A DNA stretch of 64,000 nucleotides. Origin: Neurospora tetraspora (lineage: Eukaryota; Ascomycota; Sordariomycetes; Sordariales; Sordariaceae). Position 1 is the stretch's first letter. Each line of letters begins with the position of its first letter. This document shows positions 24,563 through 36,721 of this stretch, in pieces. Both the position numbers and the translations under genes were made by a program. The stretch spans positions 4,092,001-4,156,000 of the forward strand of contig NW_026944384.1 in the NCBI RefSeq assembly GCF_033439725.1, given 5' to 3'. Under the pieces are notes generated by a model. That model was not told the origin of the DNA. It was given only the letters and a program-made list of their open reading frames with translations, and ran no database searches.

Positions 24563-25035
24563 GTCTGTCATGTCTATGATTCCTAGCTTGATTCCGAAGC
24601 TATCTGGGCTTTATCATTCATCATTCCAAGGGAAGTTAAGGTTGGGAAAGGAGTTATAGGGTGCGCATTACCTCTATCTATACCCCAGAGTTGTTCTCTT
24701 TCCATCGGTACTTTCAAAGAGGCTCGCATTTCAGCCGTATAGTGTAGGAGTTAATCGGGATACAGGGGAATTATACTCAACCGAGCGCAATTATCATGGT
24801 AGTGGGTTGATGTTCCAGCAATAACTTGGAGCACTAAGATCTGACATCAGCAAAACCACACTTTTCATCATTGCCTTGATCTTCCAATCTCCCAGCAACT
24901 GTCACATCTAGGACTCGATATGAAGGGCGTCTAAAAGTTGGTTCTGTTTTCCGTCCGGCTCGCTCGTGCGGTGCCGTGCTGTTGTAATAGTTCTAGTGCC
25001 GTATCCCTAGCAGTATGTACGTATCATCATCACCA
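24563..25035. other. Convergent 3' spacer
   Basis: This spacer holds the 3' flanks of the convergent DUF7918-like gene and the complex I subunit gene. No open frame with coding features, no repeat and no RNA gene were recognised. Confidence 0.6.
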
Positions 25036-25683
25036 TTATTTCGATCCCAACACCGCCCTGGAATCCTCCTCCTTGCCCAAGATTCCCAAGTTCCGTATCT
25101 GTCCGGCCGTCGGTGGGTTGGCCTTGTATCCGCCTTCTGCTTCGGCTTTTCTGTAGGCGGCTTGGAGGGCTTGGACTCTGGCGGCCTGTTATGAAGGGGG
25201 AAAAATGATATCATTATTGTTAGTGATAAAAGGCCCAGCTGAGTAACGTATGTATGTTCGTTATGTGACGTGGATCTTGATGCCTCCTCTGCGTGGAGCA
25301 TAGTATCGTTCGTGGGTTTATTTTGAGACGTTGATGATTCGGGGTAAGGTAACTGTACGGACCTCCTTCTTGTGGTGCAAGCACTCGTAGTAATCCTCCA
25401 GCATCGGCGCGCACTTCTTCTTGCCCGACGAGTCCTCCTCGTTGCTGTTGATCACGTAGCAGGCGAGCACTTCTTGCCAAAAGGGAAAGCACCGGGATGG
25501 ACCTGGTAGTTGTCAAGCAATGATCAATTAGCACTTAGATTCACAACGAACGGGTGCAAGTCGTATAGGTTTGGCGACAAAGCGGTTCAATTGCGCGCCA
25601 TCCATATTCGCCTGTCTTCATGAATTGATAGCATTGGGAATAATCAATAACATACCCCCGTTCATGCCATAGCCGGACGACAT
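25036..25683 (-). CDS. NDUFS5: Mitochondrial complex I subunit, NDUFS5-like (twin CX9C)
   Basis: Three exons (25683-25656, 25502-25363, 25185-25036) give 105 aa. The introns (153 and 177 nt) preserve phase, and the first exon holds only nine codons plus one base. The protein opens MSSGYGMNGG and then carries PSRCFPFWQEVLAC and KCAPMLEDYYEC, a clean pair of CX9C motifs (CHCH domain), followed by LHHKKEAARVQALQAAY. This is the pattern of the 15-kDa/NDUFS5 accessory subunit of NADH:ubiquinone oxidoreductase. The family is imported into the intermembrane space and oxidised by the Mia40 pathway. The length is close to the family norm. The gene is divergent from SEC39, 687 bp away. Confidence 0.9.
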
Positions 25684-26370
25684 AGCGGGCTGTCTGTATT
25701 CGCTGCTACGAGCGCGGTCGGTTCGGCGGGTTGTAAATTGCGGGGGAGGGACCTGAGTCGTGACTCGCGTGAAAGTGGATGAGCTTCGGTCGTGATGCGG
25801 GTCTCTCGCGCGGGTCTCTTCTCCTCGACGACGGCGACGACGGCGACGTGAGGTTGAACTGCTCGGTCGAATGCGATCCACCACTGCAAGCTCCAGTTCA
25901 AGATGTGGCTGGTATCGCTGGTTTACCGTGTGATTTTGGAAGTGGTAAGCCACACGTCTATGACATGAGTGTACGAAAAGCCACAGTTGTCCCCCAGATT
26001 TCGCAGAGGGGCCGCTAGCTTTGGCGGGAGCTTTCAAGGACCAGGGTTTTAGCTGGGACTTTGAGGTTCCCAACTGGAGTCTTGCTGTTGGCGGCAGGCA
26101 CAGGCGGGGGCCCGCTAGAAAGTCCAGGGTTGTCACTGCAAGTGGAAGCTGTGACGGGGAGCTGTTGCGCAGGCGCTGCTGGCAATGTGTTCATCAATGT
26201 TCCAGAATCCACACTCTTGACACTTATCCCACTCTCCGTATCGCGACACATTCATGTTAACGAACATCTGACGACACCACCATTACAGTAACCATTCAGA
26301 GGCACCGCTAGCCATGAATTCGGAAGGCAGCCCATCGACCAATTGACCAACACACGAAAACTCCTCGACA
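25684..26370. other. Divergent promoter region, NDUFS5-like / SEC39
   Basis: A 687-bp spacer carries the promoters of two divergently transcribed genes. Open frames crossing it are short and featureless. No specific binding site could be assigned. Confidence 0.55.
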
Positions 26371-29300
26371 ATGGCCGTCTTCCTCTCCCCCCCTAAGCTC
26401 GTGCTGCTCGCCGTGCACCTTGCTGTCAAGGCCGATATCGATAGCTTGGCCTCCCTCGCCGCCCACCATGGCTCCGTTCTTCGCAAAGAACTACTCCTAC
26501 GCATCCTGCTCACATACCTTCCCGAGACTCTACGATCGAGCGACTACGTCACCCTAATCGAACACATTGAGCGTGGAGACTTTTCCGAATCGCAACTTGA
26601 TTCCACCGATAACGAGCAGAAGCATGAAATCGACATTTCTCCCGTCGAGTCGCTTACCGAAGAGGAGGCCATCAAGAAGGTCAAGAAGCTTCGACTGCTA
26701 CCCCTGTCCTCTCCCGAGGCCGCTCCATCCACAGCAGAAGTCGCCGCCGACGATACAACATCGCTATTCCTCTTGCGCAGGTCCTACAAGGTGGACGAAG
26801 AAGCTGGTTTGCTAACTGAGCTACCGGCTCTGTTGACGCCGTTCTTGGATCACTCCCCCGCAATCAGGTGGCTTCTGGTCTCGACGATACTGCCGCTCCT
26901 GCGGCGCAACTGCGAATATTACCCTAACGAACCGATTCCGTACACGCTGGCGGCATTCCAGAGGTTGCCTGACAGGACGATAGCGAACTTGTTGTTGTCG
27001 CAGACGGGCGCTCGCGAGGAGGATTATGGACAGATCGGACGGGATCTGAAGGGCATGATCGCGCCTTGGATGCTGGATAAGAAGCGCTGGAATAACAGGG
27101 GTCAGAAATCTGGCTCTGCTGAGGACTCGACGCCTAGAGGTACCGACACGGATGAGGATCCTTGTCCGGGATGGAATCAGGTGTTGCGTTGGCTTACGTC
27201 GAATGCCTCGAAAAGCTGGAGGGTGGCTGCCAATGCATTTGACCAGTGGGAGGGCCCTCAGTCGGTGGATTTAGGTGGAATTTTGGGAGGAGACGAAAAC
27301 CAACTAAATGACGAGCAGCGGCGTCATCTCGATTGGACGTACGCCCAAGCTGCTCTGGCATCTACATATCTGATCTCGGATGCATCAGTTGAAGCATTGG
27401 AAGGGGCTTATGCGATTCTTAACAGGGCTGTCGTCATCACCAACCAGGACCCTCTTCCGCCACTACAAAATGCGGTGGGCTTGTTAGCACCACTCGCCGA
27501 GCAAGTTGATGGCATTGTGGCCTCGCCAAAGAACGCGACATATTTGCGCAATGATCTCTTGGAGTCGTCAAATGTCCTTACGTGGCCAACCGAGACGTCA
27601 ACGGCTTTCTGCCAAGCCCTGATAATAAGTGCTTTCATTCTCACCAGAGCTGGGTCTCCATGCACCCTTAGGAGGGTGGGTGAGCTCGCACTGCTGCAGG
27701 ATGAGCGGGAGCAAAAGGCGGAAGCCCTCAAGCTTATTCATGCTCTAGCTAACCAGGGACCGAAGACGGACGACAAGTTCTGGATGAAATCCAGAGACGA
27801 GATACTTTGGCTTCGTGACTGGGGTGCTGAAGATGCCTGGGGCGCCACCGACTCGAGGCCCAAAGGCATTTTCAGCCAGCTTAAGAAGGATTTTTTGGAG
27901 GTTGAGTTTCTGAAGGCCTTGCTCACCAACACCCGTTACGCTCTGGCAAAATCGATTTACGAAGACTCGGTAGAACGGCCATTGGACGAAAAGGTGCTGA
28001 AAGATGCCGTTTTCTCCACAGCCATGACTGCTTACGACAATGCCTCCAATCCCAACCGCACAAGGGGTGGGCTGAAGAAGTGTGATGATATGTGAGTCTG
28101 CCAGTGTCCGTGATGTTGTACGAATCATACTAACTCTAGGAACAGCATCAAGGCATTCCCCAACACGATCTCGAAATCCGATCCCGTTAGCCAAAAGATC
28201 GAGGCCCTTCTCCAAGCCACACATGCCCTCAGCGAGTTCCGCCTAGTACTGAAACAAGGCGAACCCTTCACACCAGTCGTTCTACGAGTCCACGCCGACC
28301 CCATCTCCATCATCGACAGAATCCTCGAACAGAACCCCAAGAGCTACACACGGCTTCACGACCTCCTTGATCTCGGAACCCGCATGGTCAAAGCCGGACT
28401 AACAGCCACCACCAAAACCCCAGCATCAAAACAACACCACAGCAGCTACACCGCCGCAACCCTCTCTCCCGACGAGGAAGCAAAGCAGCGACTAACAGCC
28501 GAGCGCCGTATAATCGCCATGTGCATCGACGCGGCCCTAACCGAAGACGACTTCGAGACCGCCTACTCCTACATCCTCAACCGGCTCTCCTCCCCACCAT
28601 CCTCCATGAACAAATCCTCTACCCCCTCATCAGTCGTCATAGAAGACGACTACTCCTGGAAAGCCGCCCTTCAAGCCGGCAAGTACCGACGCACCAGCCG
28701 CACCGTGCGGCCCACCCACCTCGGCACCAACGCCTCCGCCAACCCGGAGATCCGCCACCTCGAGCAGCGCATCGAGTGTCTCTCCACGGCATTACGCATC
28801 GCCCCCACGCCCACACTACAAGAGATCCTCAACGCGTACCGAAGAGCGGAAGAGGAACTTGATTCCGCGCTGAAAGCTGAAGAAGAAGCTGAAGACGCGT
28901 GGGATGCGGCTGGGGACTCGATACATGGTTATGGTCATGGTGGGCACCGGGTGCCAGGGGCGTTTGGGACACCACCTGGTAGAAAATCTACCGTTACTGG
29001 TATTGGGGGAGGATCAAGCGCCGCAGCTGCAGCAGCCCGCTCATCTAACTCAGCCTCTCGTCCCCAGCTGAAACAAAAACAAACAGAAGAAGCACCAATG
29101 TCCCTCTTCGACCTCTCCCGCGCCTCCGTCCTCTCCGCGCAAAAGAACCTCTCCGCTCTCTCTTCTCTCCAGCGCGTCGCCGGCGGACTCGGTGGTCATC
29201 TGGGTGGTGTAGCTGGTGGATTGAGCGGTAGTGTAGGTGGTCTGGTTGGTGGGTTCACCTCCTCCTCTAATACTACAAATGCAAGAAATAGCATTAGCAG

Positions 29301-29562
29301 TGACCGTGACCGTGACCGGGATATGAGGCCGGGTAGTAGAGGTAGCGCTTCTACTGCTGGTGGTGGGATGATGGCAAGCAGCTTTTATAGCGACGGAGGA
29401 GACGACGGTAATGGGAGTGGGAATGGAAATAATGGACATGGGAGAGTAAGAAAGAGGGATCAACTAAGGGAGGCGGCCATGGGAACGCTGGTGTCGGGCG
29501 TGGGGTGGTTGGTTGGTGCTCCTGCGCCGGCACAGGGGACGGGAGGGAATGGCAATGAATAG
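26371..29562 (+). CDS. SEC39: Sec39 domain protein (Dsl1/NRZ tethering complex)
   Basis: Two exons (26371-28091, 28140-29562) flank a 48-nt intron and give 1,047 aa. The N-terminal ~800 residues match the Sec39 domain, opening LSPPKLVLLAVHLAVKADID. It continues as an alpha-solenoid rich in Leu and acidic helices, with a conserved segment KAFPNTISKSDPVSQKIEAL after the intron. Sec39 is a subunit of the Dsl1 complex, which tethers Golgi-derived COPI vesicles at the ER; the metazoan counterpart is NBAS. The last ~200 residues are Gly/Ser/Ala-rich with RDRDRDM and Gly-Asn runs, probably disordered and absent from yeast Sec39. The exon boundary (AT|G) is fixed by frame. The identification is solid; the tail's role is unknown. 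Confidence 0.88.
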
Positions 29563-30454
29563 CGGTTCGACGACGACGCACAGGGAAGATTAAATGTTAG
29601 GAGTGAGTGAGTGGGTTAGTGGGTAGTGGGCGCAAACCTCAAGGCGAGGATTGCTCCTCCTTGGTTTCTGGATAGGGGTTGGTTGGTTTGCATGATTTGT
29701 TTTAGCGTTTCGTTTGATTACTGTAGAAAGAAGAGGGTAATGATAAATGGAATAGTGTTAATCTGTCTGTTGTTTTGTCTAGTCGTCGTGCTCTGGTGTG
29801 GTTTGTGAAAGGTCCTGGCTGAGGGGGTCCGGGTTGAGTGGAGTGAGTGACTTGATGGGCTGGACTGAGGTGAGGTGAGGTGATGGTAGACTTAGACGAC
29901 CTAGATGACTTCCACTCATCTCAGCTGCGAAATACTCTTGTTCGTTGGATTGTTAGACTAGAGGTCCTGACCCCATGTATGGCTTGCCAAAGAGGCGCTT
30001 CTAGCCCTGACGACTACCAACCATCTTTGATGCTACTAGAAGTCCAGTTTAATCTCCATGTAATAATATCTTTTTACTGTCTCGTTAAGAAATAGGCTTA
30101 AGACTACCTAGGTCACTTCCACTGAGCAATGAGCAAACTTCATCTTTTGATCTCTGTGTTTGATTGATTCATTGATTGCTTGATTGTGTTCCCCTTCTAG
30201 TCTAAACATATGATACGTAACCCTCCGTCCATCATCCCTTTTAAACAAGCCATTGTTACCCGGCCAGAAAAGACGCTTTCTAGAAATCTATGCAACCGTG
30301 AAAACCAACCTACTTATTTCATGGTAGTAGTGATTGTTGAACAAGAAAAACAAAAACCAATGCGAGCCGTATTGCTGTTGCCATATGTAGATAGTAGCTA
30401 GGCCTAGAAGAATGTATCGCTCTTCATTCCTTGTGGGAGTCTTGTTTCGCTAAG
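29563..30454. other. Convergent 3' spacer, SEC39 / zinc-finger exon
   Basis: An AT-rich 0.9-kb spacer lies between the end of SEC39 (+) and the stop of the C2H2 array (-). Short frames only; no RNA gene or mobile element was recognised. Confidence 0.6.
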
Positions 30455-31125
30455 TTAGGAGCAGCTGGGACTCCCTGTCCCGGATGCTTCTGCCGTTGTC
30501 TTTCTATGGCATCGTGTTCCATGATCGCGCAAGCCTGACTGAAACGGGAATGGCTTTTTGCAGTGTGAACACAGAAGAAAGCCATACTTGGTAGCATTTT
30601 TCTGGGCAAAATCCGGATGTTTTCGGCATAGGTGTCGATTAAGGTCTGCATTACACCCAAATGCCTTTTTGCAGATCGAACATAGTACAACGTCATACTC
30701 GGTAGCGTTTTCGTAGACGAAATCCGGGTGTGATAAGTATAGATGTCGCTTTGACAACGATTCATCCATGAATGGTGTTTGGCAGACCGGGCATAAATGA
30801 AAGCCATACTTAATAGCATTTTCCTGGGCGAAACGCCTATGTGATATACATAGGTGTCGCTTAAGGTCTGAATTAAACCCGAACGCCTTTTTGCACATCG
30901 GACACAGAATAAAGTTATACTTGGTAGGATTTTCGTTGACGAAATCGGGGTGAAGTAAGCATAGATGTCCCTTTATCCGCCCTTCATCCGGGAATGGCTT
31001 TTGGCAGACCGGACATAAATGTATGTCATACTTGGTAGCATTTTTCTGGGCGAAATCACTATGCGATGTGCACAGATGTCGCTTCAACAACTTGTATGAC
31101 AAGCCAGTTTGTGGACAAACCGGAC
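30455..31125 (-). repeat. 111-bp tandem repeat (six units, zinc-finger coding)
   Basis: Six diverged copies of a 111-bp unit each encode one C2H2 finger and its 15-residue linker. Period is constant while sequence has drifted, so the array has been kept in frame. Fingers 3 and 5 (CKKAFG) and fingers 2 and 4 (CPVCQxPF) resemble each other, suggesting duplication of a two-finger block. Confidence 0.85.
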
Positions 31126-31173
31126 AGTCAAATTTGCCGTCGTGGCGAATTCGTGGCGCGGGTGAAAAGGCAT
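30455..31173 (-). CDS. Six-finger C2H2 zinc-finger array, probable 3' exon of the Ies1 gene
   Basis: An open frame of about 239 codons begins right after the Ies1 stop, in the same frame, and lacks an ATG before the third finger. It encodes six fingers of the form C-x2-C-x12-H-x4-H with an exact 37-residue period (111 bp). Each is joined by a 15-residue linker such as PDFAQKNATKYGFLL. Linkers this long are unlike the 7-residue TGEKP linkers of classical DNA-binding arrays. A candidate intron at 31242-31174 (GTGACT...TTCAG, 69 nt) would join Ies1 codon phase 1 to residue DAFSPAPRIRHDGKFD, preserving frame and removing the stop. If spliced, the product is 983 aa. Alternatives are a relic gene or an unseen upstream exon. 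The C terminus is short and Ser-rich. Confidence 0.6.
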
Positions 31174-31222
31174 CTGAAGTTTGGTCGGTAGCATCGTTAT
31201 GGGTAATCTCCCGAGTATGACT

Positions 31223-33536
31223 CTACTCTGACTCTGAGTCACCGTCCATGCCCAACAATGTCTTATCAAGATCGTCCAAATCTTCCTGGTCCTCGGCGTC
31301 CCGTTCACCATCGTCATTACCGTCGGCGTCATCCTCGACGTCATCACCTTCGCCTTCACCATCGCCTAGGCCAAGTAGCGCCTTGTCGTCATCATCCAAA
31401 TCATCGACATCGTCCATGGGCGTATCGGCATCATTGGTATCGGCGGTATCCTGTCTCTGGATGCCGTTTGTCTTGCCGGTGCGAAGAATTACCGGCTTGT
31501 TGGCGGGCACATAAGCCCGACGATGGGCATTGCGCTCCATAATCTCGGCCTCGTCCTCGGTTTCTGCCGGATCGATGTCGTGCTTGGACGGCGAGCCCTC
31601 CCCGTCGCCTTCGTCACCATGGCCTTCACCATCGCCGTTGGCATCTCCATTAGTGAGCTTGGGCCGCTTGATCGGCCTGACAACGCCGAGGTCCGGATCA
31701 TTGGACTCCTCCCACCGGCTGAGTCGGCGCTGGGCGCGCCTCAATGAGGCCGAGTACGAGGCGAACTCCTCTCCAAAGTCATCTTCCTCGTCTTTAAGCT
31801 GGCAAAGGCCAACGAAGCCTTTCTCGCGGAAGGGGTAATTCTCCCCGAATCCGGTGTAGTTCACGGCCCCTGCGAGGAGAGCCTGCTTGTTGTAGTTAAC
31901 GGTCTCCTCATCCTCGCTATCGCTGAAATCAGCCCATTCCTTGGCTTTGTCGAGCCTGTTGACCACACGAATAATGGAGCCATCGACGCGACGTTGCTTA
32001 CGGCTGCGATGGTGGCTTCGCCTAAGTCCTCGGTCGAGGATCCATTCAACGCGTTGAGATCTGTTACGCTCAACAGCAAGCTGATGCGCGGTTGGTGGAC
32101 GAGGCTTCCGGTGCACAACACCTTCGAGCATCTGTCCACCAGCGGGTGACGAGCCTTCGAAGATCTGATACTTTAGGGAGTTGCCACCCCTACGGTTAGT
32201 AGTTTGTGGAAAAGCGGCAGGATGCCTACCGACCAAAGCCCTAGGCGGCGGAGTGGATCTGATGCTGTCCAGGTCGCTATCAACCTTGGAAGGCCTGATT
32301 CGGGGAAGGATGCCAGTTGTAGGACCAATCTCATCACCAGCAGGGAAGCCACGGCCTCTACCCCCTTTTCTAGTTTGGCTCTCGACCATGAACTGCTGAT
32401 CTGCCTCAATGATCTTGGCTCGCATTTTTTGCTTGTCCAAGCCGAACTTGATTTCTTCGTCGGGGTCCTTATTTTCGGCTTCCTCTTCATCTTTCGTCAT
32501 CTCTACCAGGTGCGGCACGCCCTGGTTTGCAACGTCAAGACCATAGTCGACACCTGCTCCGAAGGGATTCTCATCGCAGCCCTCCTCAGTGAAGTCGGAC
32601 TCGAGGTAGAACCACATGAGCCATAGAAAGGCACGAGCGCGGCTGGTGCTGGAATAGTTGGTCTTCATGATCAAGTCATGGAACTCTCGGCCAGGGGGGA
32701 AATGCAGCTCGGCGATCTTGCTAGCCTGTTGGCAGATGACGAACAAGAGATTGACGGGGTTTGTCCTAGGTACGTGGGTGGCGCGTGCCTTGATTGCGTC
32801 GATAGAGTTAGGCTCATCCCTATCTTCGGCGCCTCCTTTGAGGATAGATTTTAGACGGGGAGCATCTTGTAGTTGCTTGTACGCGTGGGGGTCTTGCTGG
32901 GCCTGGAGCGACGGAATAGCATGGTATGTACGGAGTTGTGCACGCATTTCGGGAAAGACTGCAGAGGACATTGTTAGCAACAAAGAAGAGCAAGGCGGAT
33001 ATCCCTCGAGAAAACTTACAGTTGAGTGTTGTGTTCATACGACCAATGTTGACGAGGAGGCAGACCATGGCCATTCCTTTCGCGGCATCACGATCACTAA
33101 GCAGCTTGTCGCGAAGGACTTTTGATGTCTTGCTACTCCTGGACATTGTGTCGATGTAGAGATCGGCGAAGCACTGCTTGCCAATCTTGTCGGGTTCGTA
33201 GCTGTTGGTGAAAACCTTTTGCTCGTTGTCGAACACGGCCTTGAGGAAGTCGTACTGGATGTCTTTTCGCCAGAGCGGTTCTCCGTCCTCCTTTTTCAGA
33301 TGCCTGATCTTTCCAATAACGTTGGTCCCTGATCCATCATCTCGGCCACGTCCTCGCTTCCCACGAGGCAGCCTGGACTCGCCTGGTTCGGGGGTGGCAG
33401 CCATGGTAGCGTCGTTGTCCTCAGTTACGCTGGCGGCAGTGTGAGAAGACTTCCCAGGTTGGTGGGCGGGGGAACTGGGAATGTCGACATCTGACAGTGC
33501 AGGAGAGGCAGCACGAGAGCTGGGTGAGGCGGCCAT
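31223..33536 (-). CDS. IES1: INO80 complex subunit Ies1
   Basis: Two exons (33536-33020, 32958-31223) joined over a 61-nt intron give 750 aa when translation stops at TAG 31225-31223. The conserved core spans the intron: GRMNTTLNFFPEMRAQLRTY, then HAYKQLQDAPRLKSILKG, RTNPVNLLFVICQQASKI and SRARAFLWLMWFYLESDF. This is the fungal Ino eighty subunit 1 pattern; Ies1 is a fungal-specific component of the INO80 nucleosome remodeller. The N terminus is Ser/Pro-rich with a basic RGKRGRGRDD patch. The C-terminal half is disordered and strongly acidic, ending LLGMDGDSESE. The stop may be bypassed by the optional intron at 31242-31174 that adds a zinc-finger array. It is divergent from the dioxygenase gene. 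Confidence 0.88.
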
Positions 33537-34990
33537 GGCTTTTTATTTAGCTGGGAGAGCACGGGTGGCTCTCGGGTCGCAGGTTGCTGTAATCGAAAAT
33601 CGGTTTGCCCGTCGGAGCTATTCGGTCTGACCCTGCTGACGAATGCTGAAGTACGGCGGGTATGACGAAGGGGCTAGACAGCAAGCGCCCGGCGGAAATC
33701 GCAGTACACGCAGGTTTTGGTTGGTGATGGGCCGTTTGTGGTTTCCTTGGTGATGTGGCTGCAGAGTCCGACCGCAGACTGGGCGCGCGCGCAGGGAAAT
33801 CGAACCCTAATCGCAGGAAACGGCAGCAACCAGCTGGAGTTAATGCGCGATAGCAAGGAGGGGATGAATGGATCTCGTGATTATTTGTCTAGAGTACCGA
33901 TTCGACTATGCTGATGATGCCGATTGCAGAAATGGCCGAAGCGTGCGTTGATTCACAGAGGCAGGTGGTGAAGGAGATGGCGATGCAAACAAATCATGAC
34001 TTGGTGGGCAACCGAAGAAATTGCGAGGTCTGCGAGGGAGGAGTGGTGGTGGGAGTGGTGGTGGGAGGAGGAAACGGAAAGGGATGAAGGGATTGGCATA
34101 GCTGAGTGAATGGGAGGCACAAGGAGTTGGCGAGAACGAGGAAGGAACACGGAGAAAGAAAATACATTTCAACCGACATGATGCTAGCAGCTTCCCCTTC
34201 CAGGTTTGTGCCGTGGTGGCCGTGACCGTGACCTGAATGACAACCCGACGGGATACCTGACGGGATGGAATACCTGACTTCTTCAGAGTATTCGAATGGC
34301 TTGTTGGGGGCGTGCCCCTAATTCTCGCAATTTCTGACCATCGTCGTCAAATTGTGCGGGCGCTCGGAAGCCCCGTGTGTGTGCATCGTCGCGTCCTGTT
34401 TTGGCCGGCAAAAATGGGTGTCGCCGAGTGTCGCAGGTGTCGATGCCTGCTTCTGGCGATCTGGGTGCAGTGGGTGAGCGTTCACCCGTCGCGGTCAGTG
34501 ACGTTTCGACCCTGGACCCTTGGCATCCACATCAAAGGGTGACCACCAAACGCGGTTAGTTATCTGTTGTGACGCCAAGTCCTTGGACCCACTCGTGAAA
34601 TGGCCTGAGCGCTCTCAAAGACTATGTGTTTAGGCATCGGCATCATGGGCACATGCTCGTGATGCCGGGTGCTGTGCACTTCCACTTCTGTATCTTTCGA
34701 CGTGCTGCATCGAAACGTAATCGGATTTCTTTGCGAAACCGAGATTCATAGACAAATAGACTCTTTACTTTGTGTAACTCAATCTCACGATCATCGTCAG
34801 TCTGTGTGTTCTTATCAGCACAAGGTAGAGAGGGGCATGCTTAACTGGGGCTGAATCAGGTAGCTGTACCTGTAGCACCACCGTGTATCCGAGAGGGGTT
34901 CCTGGTGACAAACACAGCACAATACAAATACAACTTATCACCATTCATGAACACTCACTTCCATATTCCTCAAAATCTCGAGTCCCGATC
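33537..34990. other. Divergent promoter region, IES1 / dioxygenase
   Basis: A 1.45-kb spacer between divergent genes. Frames here are short. One GGTTCGA-like stretch near 33795 (-) was considered as a tRNA B box and rejected. No other element was assigned. Confidence 0.55.
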
Positions 34991-36450
34991 ATGACCAGCG
35001 TCGCAAAGATTCCCGTCATCGACATCTCCGATGACAACCAAGACCAGGCCCAAGTGGCCAAGGAGCTGGTCGAGGCCGCTATCGAACATGGCTTCATCTA
35101 TATAAAGAACACGGGCAAAGCCATTCCCGTTGAAGACGTAGATGCTGCGTTTGAATTGGTATTTTATCACGATTTCCTTCTTTCGAGAAAGAAAGAAGAC
35201 TGATGCTGAAACATCTCCGACTTCTAGGCCAGGAAGCTGTTCAAGGAGACTCCCGTCGAAGAGAAGCAAGCATGCACCATCCAGAAGAACAATCGGGGTG
35301 TACGTTGAACCTGTCTATATACCATGCATGTCTCGTCTTATGGGACCATCATATTCGAACGATAAAGACCACAGTCTAACCAAACATACCATGACCTCCA
35401 GTGGTCAGCCATGCACTATGAGACCCTCGATCCCAAGAACCAGCGTGTAAGTCCGTCCACTCACTCACCCATCCACCACCACCTCACTCACTCACCCACC
35501 CACTCACTAACCTCCCTCTCCTCCTCCACTGCAGGTCGGCGACTTCAAAGAAGCCTTCAACTTCGGCGAACCCTCTCCCACCAACCACCTCCAACAGCCA
35601 ATCCCCCCCACCATTTCTTCTGCAGAACCATTTATCTCCCGCTTCCACACCCTATGCCACCACCTCTCCCTCCGCCTCAACACCTTACTGGGAATCGGCC
35701 TCTCCGTCTCCCCTCCCGATTTCTTCACCTCTGCTCACCTGCGCGAGAACGGCGCATCCGGTACCATCCTCCGATTACTTTACTACCCTTCTCTTTCCTC
35801 CCTCACATCCCAATCCCAGGGGCACGAAGTTTCTAGAACTAGTGTGAAGGAAAAAGAAGATGTCAGAGCCGGCGCCCACTCCGATTATGGAAGTATGACG
35901 TTGCTTTTCAGATTAAAGGGGCAGGCAGGGTTGGAAATCCAGACTAGAGAAGGAAACTGGGTGCCCGTCCCCGTCTGCCCGCCAGGGACGGAAAATGATC
36001 CGCAACCGCCTATACTGGTGAATATTGGGGATTTGTTGAGTTATTGGACTAATGGGTTGTTGAGGAGTACGGTGCATCGGGTTGTTTTTCCGGGAGCGCA
36101 AGCGAACGGGTCGGGGCAGGAAGGGCAGGAAGGGAAGGGGAACAGTTTGGTGGAGGGGGAAAGTGGTGAAGGGGAAAGGTATAGTATTGCTTACTTTTGT
36201 CATCCGGTTGAGTCGATGAAATTGGAGCCGGTGCCGAGTGAGAGGGTAAGAGCGTTTGGGGAGGAGAATGGAAAGGCGGTGGTTAATGGGGAGAAGAAGA
36301 TGTTGACTGCTGATGAGCATTTGAATATGAGGTACGTGTTTTGCCAGGTTTTGTCAGGTATTGATTGGTTATGTGTTGCTAACAGTTTTGTGTGAATTTA
36401 GGCTGCAGGCGAGCTATCTGAAGTTGTATGAGGATGAGAACAAGGAGTGA
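34991..36450 (+). CDS. 2-oxoglutarate/Fe(II)-dependent dioxygenase (IPNS-like fold)
   Basis: Five exons (34991-35158, 35228-35299, 35402-35446, 35535-36331, 36402-36450) give 376 aa; every junction preserves phase. The N-terminal DIOX_N region reads IPVIDISDD and IEHGFIYIKNTG. The catalytic domain has the iron ligands in AHSDYGSMT (H210, D212) and TVHRVV (H276), with the 2-oxoglutarate-binding RYS (R310, S312). The section WSAMHYETLDPKNQ is typical of fungal oxygenases of this superfamily. An insertion rich in Gly and Glu (about residues 288-306) precedes the RxS motif. The substrate is unknown. No biosynthetic partner genes flank it, so a primary-metabolic or detoxifying role is as likely as a secondary-metabolic one. 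Short exons 2 and 3 make it easy to mis-annotate. Confidence 0.88.
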
Positions 36451-36721
36451 TAGTTTGGGTTGGTATGAATATGCTATAGATGAGACTGGAACTTTAAAAT
36501 TTCCAGTGACCAGAACTATCCGTCGTATATGAGTTGATAAAAAGTTCCAATCCAGGCGAATGCGTCTCAAAACCCCATCCATAATCGAACGACATGAAAT
36601 GCGGATATCAAACTTCTCACCAGGTATCAATGTGGCCTGTTCCCCAGAAATAATATCATCAGTAAAACAACACCTAGCCCTCTGGATATCCCACAACACA
36701 ATGCCTTCCCCCCTCCCAAGC

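Noticed and set aside
30455-31102. Zinc-finger array as an independent gene starting at 31102
   Set aside because: The start there is TTG, not ATG, and the conserved first finger begins upstream of it. An in-frame continuation from Ies1 is the better model.
33780-33810. GGTTCGATTTCC-like B box on the minus strand suggesting a tRNA
   Set aside because: The T-arm would have an 8-base loop and unpaired flanks, and no matching A box, anticodon arm or acceptor stem could be drawn around it.
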